From Clostridia bacterium (GTDB taxonomy: Bacteria > Bacillota > Clostridia > Oscillospirales > CAG-272): a DNA stretch of 39,361 nt. A program made the position numbers and the translations under genes. The DNA lies in assembly GCA_017503105.1 (NCBI GenBank), contig JAFVTS010000024.1, forward strand, positions 1 through 39,361, written 5' to 3'. Positions 16,453 to 22,606 of the stretch are shown here, one piece after another. Under the pieces are notes generated by a model. That model searched no databases, was not told where the DNA came from, and was given only the letters and a program-made list of their open reading frames with translations. Numbering within the stretch: position 1 is the stretch's first letter; each line of letters starts with the position of its first letter.

Positions 16453-17292
16453 ATGAAAAGGATTTTAGACCCAAAACAAATGCAAAAATTTGAGTTTCAT
16501 TTAAGAGACGAGGAAAGGAGTGCAGCGACGATTGAAAAGTATATGCGTGACGTCAGATTCTTCCTATCGTATATCAGGGAAAACGAAATAACCAAGCAAA
16601 CGGTATTGGATTATAAGAGTAAGCTTGGAGAGTCTTACGCTGTGTCAAGCGCCAATTCTATGATAGCCGCAATGAATTGCTTTTTACGTTTCTGCGGATG
16701 GCACGATCTTTGCGTCAAACAGTTTAAAATGCAAAGAGAGGTTTACTGTTCAGAGGAAAAAGAGCTGACCCGTGCAGAGTATGTCCGCTTGCTTGGTGCG
16801 GCAAATACGAAGCACAACGAGCGGCTTAATTTGATTATACAAACGATCTGCGGAACGGGAATCCGTGTGAGTGAGCTGCAATATATCACCGTGGAAGCCT
16901 TACACAGCGGTGAAGCTATCGTAAATTGCAAGGGCAAAAACAGAAGAGTGTTTATCGTTCCCGAGCTAAAGAAAAAACTGCTCCGTTACGTTAAGGAGCG
17001 GGGGATCGGTACGGGAACGGTATTCGTTACACGGAATGGCAAAGCAGTAAGCAGAAACAGCATTTGGAAGGATATGAAGGCTCTGTGCGAGCAGGCAAAC
17101 GTATCACCGAGCAAGGTCTTTCCTCACAATCTTCGACATCTCTTTGCCCGCACTTTTTACGGCATTGAAAAGGATATAGCCAAGCTCGCAGATATACTCG
17201 GACACGCAAGCATCAATACGACACGCATTTATATCGTAACGACGGGCGCAGAGCACAAGCGCAAGATGGAGCATATGCGGCTCATCATATAA
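16453..17292 (+). CDS. Tyrosine recombinase, candidate DNA invertase for the adjacent switch
   Basis: A 279-residue tyrosine recombinase of full family length. The N-terminal SAM-like DNA-binding domain covers about residues 10-85. The catalytic domain covers about 105-279. The active-site set is complete: R138 (GTGIRVSEL), K160/K162 region, H225-N-L-R228 (HNLRHLF), H251 (LGHASINTTR) and nucleophile Y260. No phage, transposon or excisionase genes are nearby, so it is an orphan. Its 3' end is 38 bases from the left of two perfect 23-bp inverted repeats flanking a promoter-bearing segment, the arrangement of recombinases that invert promoters. The ATG is preceded by AAGGAG. Assignment as the inverting enzyme is inference from position. 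Confidence 0.93.
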   Translation: MKRILDPKQMQKFEFHLRDEERSAATIEKYMRDVRFFLSYIRENEITKQTVLDYKSKLGESYAVSSANSMIAAMNCFLRFCGWHDLCVKQFKMQREVYCSEEKELTRAEYVRLLGAANTKHNERLNLIIQTICGTGIRVSELQYITVEALHSGEAIVNCKGKNRRVFIVPELKKKLLRYVKERGIGTGTVFVTRNGKAVSRNSIWKDMKALCEQANVSPSKVFPHNLRHLFARTFYGIEKDIAKLADILGHASINTTRIYIVTTGAEHKRKMEHMRLII

Positions 17293-17330
17293 AAGAAAAA
17301 ATCCCGATGCGAACACACCGAGACCGAAGA

Positions 17331-17353
17331 CAACATAACGAGAGTTATGTGAT
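17331..17353 (-). repeat. Left 23-bp inverted repeat (IR-L) of the putative invertible segment
   Basis: A 23-bp sequence identical in reverse complement to 17593-17615. Its core is ACATAAC, centre GAGA, GTTATGT. The 7-bp arms are palindromic and the 4-bp centre gives it direction, here opposite to the right copy. That layout favours inversion over excision if these are recombination sites. Confidence 0.9.
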
Positions 17354-17388
17354 ATTAGATATCCGATATTTTTTTCAGATACATAGGG

Positions 17389-17417
17389 ATTATACCATAA
17401 AACCGCCCCGAAATCAA
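17389..17417 (-). promoter_or_regulatory. Strong leftward promoter inside the putative invertible segment
   Basis: Minus strand TTGATT (17417-17412), 17-base spacer ending TATGG, TATAAT (17394-17389). The TGG before the -10 matches the promoters of the AraC-type and tRNA-Trp genes in this window. Transcription would start near 17382, cross IR-L and run antisense into the recombinase gene. No coding region is served in this orientation. Confidence 0.82.
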
Positions 17418-17481
17418 TAGGTTTAGCAAAATTTATAGGTTGGCAAGATAATTTTAGTAAATATTATCTAAAAATTTGCGT

Positions 17482-17539
17482 GACAAAAACACCTTTCGTG
17501 CATTTTTTTCAAAAAAACTACGGCGAAAGGTTTTTTGTC
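17482..17539. terminator. Bidirectional terminator inside the putative invertible segment
   Basis: Arms GACAAAAACACCTTTCG and CGAAAGGTTTTTTGTC, with an inner TTTTTTT/AAAAAAA stem. A-run on one side and T-run on the other allow termination both ways. It terminates recombinase readthrough now and would also sit behind the promoter after inversion. Confidence 0.8.
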
Positions 17540-17592
17540 GAGCTCTTTTTTGTTTGGGTTAAAGCAAATTTGGTAACAATTCCCGCTTTTTA

Positions 17593-17615
17593 ATCACATA
17601 ACTCTCGTTATGTTG
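17593..17615 (+). repeat. Right 23-bp inverted repeat (IR-R) of the putative invertible segment
   Basis: Perfect reverse complement of 17331-17353, with core ACATAACTCTCGTTATGT (17595-17612). Bases beyond the 23 do not match, so the identity is confined to a discrete site. Confidence 0.9.
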
Positions 17616-17627
17616 ATTATTAAAAGT

Positions 17628-17645
17628 ACATAACTCTCGTTATGT
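17628..17645 (+). repeat. Third copy of the 18-bp palindromic core
   Basis: ACATAACTCTCGTTATGT again, in the same direction as IR-R and offset from its core by 33 bp, close to three helical turns. It could be a spare recombination site or, with IR-R, a pair of operators for the downstream TetR-type regulator. Confidence 0.85.
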
Positions 17646-17796
17646 CGCTTCAGCAGTCCTTGTGAACGGGAAGTCGCCAACAAAAACAGAAGCCTACTCA
17701 GATAGGATTTTTTTTAGGGGGTCGGTGTAGCGTTCACTAATTGCCTTCAAAAAATATCAAAATCTCGGTTGCGGATGAAATGGAGGGGAGAACCGA
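17646..17796 (+). other. Untranslated leader of the TetR/SipW operon
   Basis: No gene and no convincing -35/-10 pair toward the operon. It contains a long-range inverted repeat GTGAACG (about 17662) / CGTTCAC (about 17731) and a short CCTA/TAGG stem followed by a run of eight T (about 17693-17716), which could form a weak attenuator. The ribosome site TGGAGGGGAG precedes ATG 17797. Confidence 0.5.
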
Positions 17797-18411
17797 ATGA
17801 GGTACGAAGCGGAAATAAAAGAACTTCTGATCGAAAATGCCATACATCTAATTGCCGAAGGCGGCTTCGAAAAAGCGACAACCAAGGAACTGACTCACAG
17901 TGGAGGAGAATTGCCCGATTTTAAGATGAACGAGGTCTATATCTACAGGTTCTTCAAAAGCAAGGAGAATTTGTATGAAGCGGCTTTCGTTCGTTTGGAT
18001 ACGGAGTTGTACTACGCATTCAAGCGCGGTGTGGAGATTATCGGCGGATTTGATAACGACGTAAAAGAAAAGCTGGGGAATTTTTTCTCTATGGCTTGGC
18101 AGTTCGTATTGGGTAACGAAGAGCGTTGCCGTTGCTATGTCAGATATTACTATTCGATCTATTTCAAGGGACACTCCCGCGAGGCTCACAAACAGCTCTT
18201 TGAGGGAATCGTTCGTGAAATGACGCCGATCTTCAAGGACGAAGCGGACGTCGAAGCTATATTACACAGCGTTTTTACCGCGATATTTGATTTTGCCATT
18301 CGTGTGTATAACTGCGAGCTTGAAGACAGTGATATCAACAGACCCCACATCTTCAACGTGCTGTATTGTATGATGGCTACTTATCTTAAGGAGTCGGCAA
18401 AAGCGTCGTGA
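17797..18411 (+). CDS. TetR/AcrR-family transcriptional regulator
   Basis: A 204-residue regulator. The N-terminal helix-turn-helix (about 8-58) fits the TetR family: ELLIENAIHLIAEGGFEKATTKEL, with MNEVYIYRFFKSKENLYEAAF in place of the usual VSKGTLYHYFxSKEeL. It has a longer insertion between helices than most. The rest is an all-helical ligand/dimer domain rich in aromatic residues (CRCYVRYYYSIYFKG). It is the first gene of the SipW operon and probably autoregulates it. The palindromic ACATAAC-N4-GTTATGT sites at 17595 and 17628 are candidate operators. The effector is unknown. GGAGGGGAG precedes ATG 17797. Confidence 0.9.
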   Translation: MRYEAEIKELLIENAIHLIAEGGFEKATTKELTHSGGELPDFKMNEVYIYRFFKSKENLYEAAFVRLDTELYYAFKRGVEIIGGFDNDVKEKLGNFFSMAWQFVLGNEERCRCYVRYYYSIYFKGHSREAHKQLFEGIVREMTPIFKDEADVEAILHSVFTAIFDFAIRVYNCELEDSDINRPHIFNVLYCMMATYLKESAKAS

Positions 18412-18428
18412 AGACGTAGGAGATTGAA

Positions 18429-18611
18429 TTGAAAAAAGAGAAGAAAAACGCAAAAACAACAAAATCGCAAGAGGACGGTATGTCTTGGCTCGTAGCCAAT
18501 ATAAACACCTGTATTTCCTGCGGAAGAGAAATCCCCGAGGGGAACCTTGTATGTATGGAATGCGAGGACGGCAGGACGCAAAAGAAATGTACGATATGCA
18601 AGAACCGATAG
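18429..18611 (+). CDS. Zinc-ribbon miniprotein, TTG start
   Basis: A 60-residue protein with three CxxC knuckles: C28-x2-C31 (CISCGREIPEG), C42-x2-C45 (CMEC) and C54-x2-C57 (CTIC). The first two make a classic zinc ribbon; the third may add a second half-site. The N-terminus is very basic. It starts with TTG at 18429, supported by TAGGAG about 8 bases ahead, 17 bases after the TetR stop. The family role is unknown. Position second in the operon, just after the regulator, suggests a regulatory or assembly role, but that is inference. The frame at 18485-18670 overlapping it looks non-coding. Confidence 0.75.
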   Translation: MKKEKKNAKTTKSQEDGMSWLVANINTCISCGREIPEGNLVCMECEDGRTQKKCTICKNR

Positions 18612-18717
18612 CAGAGAGCGAGTCTGTTTGCGCAAACTGCAAGACTGTGATATTCCGTTCAAAAAAGTAATGATCAAGTTTCCGATAATTTTGCGTTTTT
18701 AGGAGAGAAGGAGAATA

Positions 18718-19212
18718 ATGCCTAAAAGCAATTTAATGCGAATCATCTTGGTAGTCGCAAGCGTGCTTATCGTTTTCGGAGTCGTGCTCACGGCTTGGTC
18801 TTGGGCTACGAGGGACGAAAGAAACGTCATCGAGGTTCGCCTCCGTGACAGAGAAACGCAGACTGTAAAATTTGAAAACCTATGCTTGCTCCCCGGCGAG
18901 GAGTGTGAGTACACTTTAAAGCTGGAGCCCGACGGAATAGAGCAGTGCGATCTTAAAATAGATTTTATTGAAACAAAGGAGCGCACGCTGAAAAATTTCG
19001 CTTACGTAAGGATCGAAGCCGACGGCACCGTGATTTTTGACGATTTAATGGCAAGAGCCTTTGACGGTGAACCTATTATCCTGCCCGTTGACTTTGATTC
19101 CGGCAAGAACGCCGAGCTCACCGTTACTTATTATCTCCCTCTTGACGTGGGCAACGAAGCCCAAAGCGCCGAGGCAATTTTTGAATTGCAGCTAACGGCA
19201 TCAAATGAATGA
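18718..19212 (+). CDS. Membrane-anchored beta-sandwich protein of the SipW cluster
   Basis: A 164-residue protein with one N-terminal hydrophobic segment (about 7-26) and an extracellular beta-rich domain. The domain contains LLPGEECEYTLKLEP and VTYYLPLDVGNEAQSAEA, strand patterns like those of TasA/CalY-type substrates. After the membrane segment it reads AWSWATRDE, a degraded version of the A-[WL]-F-T-[DS] motif seen in six other proteins of this operon, so it may stay uncleaved as an anchor. AAGGAG precedes ATG 18718. It lies directly before the first SipW gene. A role as membrane base or accessory of the fibre, comparable in position to TapA, is inference. Confidence 0.65.
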   Translation: MPKSNLMRIILVVASVLIVFGVVLTAWSWATRDERNVIEVRLRDRETQTVKFENLCLLPGEECEYTLKLEPDGIEQCDLKIDFIETKERTLKNFAYVRIEADGTVIFDDLMARAFDGEPIILPVDFDSGKNAELTVTYYLPLDVGNEAQSAEAIFELQLTASNE

Positions 19213-19220
19213 GGTGACTT

Positions 19221-20027
19221 ATGAACAAGGCTAAGGTGAAAAAAATAATAAATATAGCGGCAAACGTGTTGCTTTACATATTCCTTGCCGTTTGTATTTT
19301 TTCAGTAATCGTAACCCTCGTTTCAAGAAATAATTCCGACGGCGCGACGGAGATATTCGGTTATCAGATGAGGGTCGTTACCTCTGATTCGATGGCTGAA
19401 TGTGAGCATACCGACGTTTCCGCATACGAGATCGGCGATATTCCGATTCGTTCTATGGTCTTTATCGAAACGGTTCCCGAGGACCCTGCCGAGGCACAGG
19501 ATTGGTACGGCGAGCTTAAGGTCGGTGACGTCCTTACCTTCCGTTACGTCTACACGTCGCAGGTAACTATCACGCACCGTATCACTTCGATAACGGAGAA
19601 GGAAACGGGCGGGTACGTTATTAAGCTTGCGGGAGATAACAGAAATTCCGAATCCTCGCAGCTCGATCAGATCATAGATACGTCCTTGACGAATTCTCCG
19701 AATTACGTGATCGGAAAGGTTACGGCGCAGGCGTATATATTCGGTGTTATTATGAGCTTCCTTATGACACCTCTCGGAATGGTCATTGCCATCATCGTTC
19801 CGTGCTTGCTCATTATTCTTTTGGAAGTTTTCAAGATATTCAGCGTGTTCAACGCAGAGAAGAAGGAGCTTCGCAAAAAGGAAAACGAGGAGAAGGAAAG
19901 GGAGCTTGAGGAGCTTCGCCGTAAACTCGCGGAGCTTGAGGATAATAAAGGAAACGAAAAAGTTTCCGATACGGTCGGAGAGAATTCCGCCGACAAAGCA
20001 GACAACAGGGAGAATGATGAAAAATGA
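19221..20027 (+). CDS. sipW: SipW-type signal peptidase I (first copy)
   Basis: A 268-residue ER-type (archaeal/eukaryotic-like) signal peptidase I. It has an N-terminal membrane helix (about 10-33), catalytic S57 in VTSDSM, H119 in VTITHRITSI instead of the bacterial Lys, and a candidate Asp in LAGDNRNSESS (D139). A second membrane helix lies around 180-205, followed by a highly charged coiled-coil tail (about 210-268). SipW enzymes remove the special signal peptides of TasA-like fibre proteins. The tail is longer than in Bacillus SipW (about 190 residues). It overlaps the next gene by 4 bases (ATGA). GAGGTG precedes ATG 19221. Confidence 0.93.
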   Translation: MNKAKVKKIINIAANVLLYIFLAVCIFSVIVTLVSRNNSDGATEIFGYQMRVVTSDSMAECEHTDVSAYEIGDIPIRSMVFIETVPEDPAEAQDWYGELKVGDVLTFRYVYTSQVTITHRITSITEKETGGYVIKLAGDNRNSESSQLDQIIDTSLTNSPNYVIGKVTAQAYIFGVIMSFLMTPLGMVIAIIVPCLLIILLEVFKIFSVFNAEKKELRKKENEEKERELEELRRKLAELEDNKGNEKVSDTVGENSADKADNRENDEK

Positions 20028-20551
20028 GTGTTGTTATCATCATCTTTATTATAATAGCATCGGTTTTTGCACTCGCGTCGCTAAGCTACGTCACGGTAGA
20101 CGTGATCCTTGAGATCCGCGCAAAACGCAAAACCGAGGAAGAAACGGTGGTAGAGCAACTCGTCGAAGAGGTGCCCGAAGAGCCCGAAATGGAAGAAGAG
20201 GAGCCCGAGAGTATGCCCGAGACCGTTGATCACATCAGCGCGGAAGAGGCAGACGCGATGATCTCCGACAGCCTTGCACTCGGTTCGGTTATTTACGAGA
20301 GCGGTGCGGGACACGGCAAACAGGGAATAGTCAATATCGGCGATATCAACGACGCCTTTGATGCGGGTGCCGTTGTGACCGTTTCCGATCTGAAGAACAA
20401 AAATCTGATCCCGAAAGCCACGGGCAGAGTGAAGATCCTCGCGCACGGCTTGCTTGAAAAGCCCATTACCGTTAAGGCAGAGAGCTACTCCGTTCAGGCG
20501 ATCAAGATGATCGAGCTTACGGGCGGCAAGGTAGTTATACTTAAAAACTAA
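20024..20551 (+). CDS. Membrane protein with a C-terminal ribosomal uL15-like domain
   Basis: A 175-residue protein. Residues 2-28 form a membrane helix. Residues about 35-68 are a Glu/Pro-rich acidic linker. Residues about 100-173 closely follow the C-terminal half of ribosomal protein uL15: VNIGDINDAFDAGAVVT, then GRVKILAHGLLEKPITVKAE and a final AIKMIELTGGKVVIL, which mirror the uL15 order (VNVGDL..., VKVLGxGxLxKxLTVKA, AIExxGG). The N-terminal rRNA-threading half of uL15 is absent, so it is not a ribosomal subunit. Its start overlaps the SipW stop by 4 bases, so the two are coupled. A role in linking the export machinery to translation or to RNA is speculation. The domain call rests on sequence pattern only. 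Confidence 0.82.
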   Translation: MSVVIIIFIIIASVFALASLSYVTVDVILEIRAKRKTEEETVVEQLVEEVPEEPEMEEEEPESMPETVDHISAEEADAMISDSLALGSVIYESGAGHGKQGIVNIGDINDAFDAGAVVTVSDLKNKNLIPKATGRVKILAHGLLEKPITVKAESYSVQAIKMIELTGGKVVILKN

Positions 20552-20620
20552 AAGATTGTAGGCACTGTTTTAAAAAACAGTTTCAACAATAAATTTATCA
20601 TCAAGAAAGGAGGAGCAGTC

Positions 20621-21247
20621 ATAAAAAGTACGAACAGAAAAAGAGCTTTGCTTATTTCAAGTGCGGTTATTCTGATATGTATGTCGGTAATAGTCGGTAT
20701 GACCTTTGCGCTCTTTACTGATACGAACAGTATCAGGAACCATCTTCAGGCCGGAACGCTTGATGCTACCTTGAAGAGAACGTATCTTGAGTACACGGTG
20801 CTCGATGACAGTGGTAAGCTTGAAAAAATTACGAATAGCGACGCCGTTGATTTCACCGGGTCCGTTGGTGAGAACGTGTTTGGAATCGAGTCGGAAGATA
20901 TAAGAATCGTCCCCGGCAGCTATTTCAAAGCGCAAATGCAGATCGAAAACGGCGGTAACGTCGCTTTTACTTACAACGTCGGAATCAAGCTTGTCGGTGA
21001 AAGTAACGCGCTCGTGGACCAGCTTCAAGTGACGGTCACTCACCCCGACGGTCACAAGACGACCAAGCTTTTGGGCGAGATGGTCAACGGTTTTCAGATC
21101 AACGTAGATAAAATGCTAAGCGGCGCACAGCCTCACAGCTTTACTATTGAGATCAGCTTCATAAACGACACGACCGTAAATAACGCCGCTCAGACAAAGC
21201 TCGCGGTATTCGACCTCGTAGTGACTGCCGTTCAGGCGACTGACTAA
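20621..21247 (+). CDS. SipW-dependent TasA/camelysin-like secreted protein, apparent ATA start
   Basis: A 208-residue substrate of the SipW system. The signal peptide has a basic start (MKSTNRKRA), a hydrophobic core and TFALFTD; cleavage is expected after A30. The mature part is a beta-sandwich with PGSYFKAQMQIENGGNVAFTY, typical of TasA-like fibre subunits. The only in-frame start that keeps the basic region is ATA at 20621, 9 bases after AAAGGAGG. The first ordinary alternative, TTG at 20648, would delete the charged region and is too far from the ribosome site. So either ATA initiates or an ATG has mutated. A non-standard start may limit its level. Confidence 0.82.
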   Translation: MKSTNRKRALLISSAVILICMSVIVGMTFALFTDTNSIRNHLQAGTLDATLKRTYLEYTVLDDSGKLEKITNSDAVDFTGSVGENVFGIESEDIRIVPGSYFKAQMQIENGGNVAFTYNVGIKLVGESNALVDQLQVTVTHPDGHKTTKLLGEMVNGFQINVDKMLSGAQPHSFTIEISFINDTTVNNAAQTKLAVFDLVVTAVQATD

Positions 21248-21267
21248 CGAGATCCCCCTGATTGATA

Positions 21268-21316
21268 GAAATTGCGATCCACGGACTTAAATCGCGATTT
21301 CTGCGATCTTAAGTCC
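21268..21316 (+). promoter_or_regulatory. Two mutually exclusive hairpins in the operon mRNA
   Basis: GGACTTAA-ATCGC ... GCGAT-C-TTAAGTCC (21283-21316) forms a strong stem. AGAAATTGCGAT (21268-21279) can instead pair with ATCGCGATTTCT (21291-21302). There is no T-run after it, so it is more likely an mRNA processing, stability or switching element than a terminator. Confidence 0.55.
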
Positions 21317-21348
21317 AAAATAAATCTAAAGAAAGGAGACCGACTATT

Positions 21349-21984
21349 ATGAAGAAAAAGGTATTATTGTCTTCTCTTGCGACTATCGCTCTTTGCCTGA
21401 GCCTTATCGCAGGCTCGACCTTCGCTTTGTTCACTTCCAACACCGAGATGAACGTAGCCGTTAGTTCTGCAACGGTAAAGCTCGTTGCTACCGTTGATGC
21501 AGCAAACGCAAAGCTTTATTCTTATTCCGCGGCAACGCCCGATACTCCCGAGTATATGGGTGACGGTGTTAAAACCTTCACGAACGGAGGCGAGGCGATC
21601 TTTAACGGCAATGCTATTACCATTAATCGTATGACTCCCGGTGATAAGATCGAGTTTGACATCAATATGGAAAACAGCAGCGACGTTACTATTCAGTATC
21701 GCGTAGCGTGGACTACCGAGAGCGATCTTGCAGACGTTCTCGTCGTTTCCGCTGTCGAAAAGGATAACGCAAGCAGAACGCTTAACGATTGGGCTGCTTG
21801 GGCTACTGACGAAATAGCGGAAAAGACCGTTACCGTTACTCTCGAGCTTCCCGCTTGGGTTGGAAATGAGTATCAGACCAAATCCGCAACGATCTACGTA
21901 AGCGTTGAAGCGGTTCAGGGTAATGCTATTCATAACAATACCCTCGTAGAGCCCCAGAATCCCGGCGCACCCGTTAATCCTTAA
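21349..21984 (+). CDS. SipW-dependent TasA-like fibre subunit candidate
   Basis: A 211-residue secreted protein. The signal peptide MKKKVLLSSLATIALCLSL ends in STFALFTS, with cleavage expected after A26. The mature part is a beta-sandwich with MTPGDKIEFDINMENSSDV and a last strand ATIYVSVEAVQG, the pattern of TasA/CalY proteins. It ends in a short Pro-rich tail (PQNPGAPVNP). AAAGGAGA precedes ATG 21349, the strongest ribosome site among the small substrates, and a stable hairpin sits just upstream. That makes it my best guess for the main subunit, although abundance cannot be read from sequence. Confidence 0.85.
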   Translation: MKKKVLLSSLATIALCLSLIAGSTFALFTSNTEMNVAVSSATVKLVATVDAANAKLYSYSAATPDTPEYMGDGVKTFTNGGEAIFNGNAITINRMTPGDKIEFDINMENSSDVTIQYRVAWTTESDLADVLVVSAVEKDNASRTLNDWAAWATDEIAEKTVTVTLELPAWVGNEYQTKSATIYVSVEAVQGNAIHNNTLVEPQNPGAPVNP

Positions 21985-22019
21985 TCGAAATGAAAAAAAT
22001 ACGGCAAGGGGAGGTAATG

Positions 22020-22592
22020 ATGTTCCGTTATAAATCGAATAAACAGGCGTTGGTTGTAGCGGTACTCGTTATTCTGCTTTGCCTCGCGTGCCTTTCGGGG
22101 GCAACGCTCGCCTTGTTTACAAGTGATATAAACGATGGAAAGATCGGTATTGTCACAACTACGGGCGACGTTGAAGTCGATATCGTAGACGCTGACGACG
22201 TGTCGAGATCTCTTGTGGGAGATACGCTTGATTTCAAGGACGCGTCAGTAACGTTCGAACCCGGAGCAACGTTTTGTACAAAAGGTTTTAAAGTCATAAA
22301 CAAAGGCAACGTTAATATCAGATTCCGCGTATCCGTCAGCGCTGATGAAGAGATGGATATGAGGGGATTTAACGATGCATTTACGGTTTGGATCACGACC
22401 GATCCGAGCGGTGACGGAGATACGCAATTGCTCACCGAGTTTACGGGAACTATACTGCCCGGCGCTTTCACTGAGGATACGTATTATATATGTATTAAAA
22501 TGAAAGAAAGCGCAGGAAATGAGTTCAAAGGGCAAACGTATAACGGCATCGGGATCACCGTATACGCGATACAGGGCAACGTTGAAGTTTAA
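22020..22592 (+). CDS. SipW-dependent TasA-like secreted protein
   Basis: A 190-residue substrate. The signal peptide begins MFRYKSNKQALVV and ends ATLALFTSD, with cleavage expected after A31. The mature beta-sandwich has FEPGATFCTKGFKVINKGNVNIRF and ends ITVYAIQGNVEV, closely paralleling the preceding subunit. I place the start at ATG 22020, 5 bases after GGGGAGG. ATG 22017 is adjacent, and the frame opens further to 21990 without a ribosome site. One mature Cys is present. It is followed after 14 bases by the second SipW gene. Confidence 0.83.
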   Translation: MFRYKSNKQALVVAVLVILLCLACLSGATLALFTSDINDGKIGIVTTTGDVEVDIVDADDVSRSLVGDTLDFKDASVTFEPGATFCTKGFKVINKGNVNIRFRVSVSADEEMDMRGFNDAFTVWITTDPSGDGDTQLLTEFTGTILPGAFTEDTYYICIKMKESAGNEFKGQTYNGIGITVYAIQGNVEV

Positions 22593-22606
22593 GGAGCGAT
22601 TTCGTA

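Larger units (their letters stand above)
17331..17615. promoter_or_regulatory. Putative invertible promoter segment (phase-variation switch), read as OFF
   Basis: A 285-bp segment bounded by perfect 23-bp inverted repeats next to a tyrosine recombinase. Left to right it holds IR-L, a leftward near-consensus promoter (17389-17417), a bidirectional terminator (17482-17539) and IR-R. As it stands the promoter fires away from the TetR/SipW operon and the terminator blocks readthrough toward it. After inversion the terminator would lie upstream and the promoter's -10 would map to about 17552-17557 facing the operon, leaving a leader of roughly 230 bases. The sequence elements are directly visible; inversion itself is inferred. 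A weaker rightward box pair (TTGTTT-N18-TAACAA, 17550-17579) could give basal expression. Confidence 0.72.

Noticed and set aside
17439-17466. Rightward promoter-like pair TTGGCA-N16-TATTAT inside the inverted-repeat segment
   Set aside because: Spacer of 16, poor -10, and a strong terminator begins about 16 bases after it, so any transcript would stop at once.
16453-17645. Integrase plus repeats as an integrated phage or transposon end
   Set aside because: No phage, transfer or cargo genes, no tRNA target, and the repeats are inverted and only 240 bp apart, which fits inversion better than integration.
17331-17645. Three related repeats as a CRISPR-like array
   Set aside because: Irregular spacing, one copy inverted, no spacers of even length and no cas genes.
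18485-18670. A 61-codon frame overlapping the zinc-ribbon gene
   Set aside because: No ribosome site, and the overlapping TTG-start frame has ordered CxxC knuckles and AGGAG.
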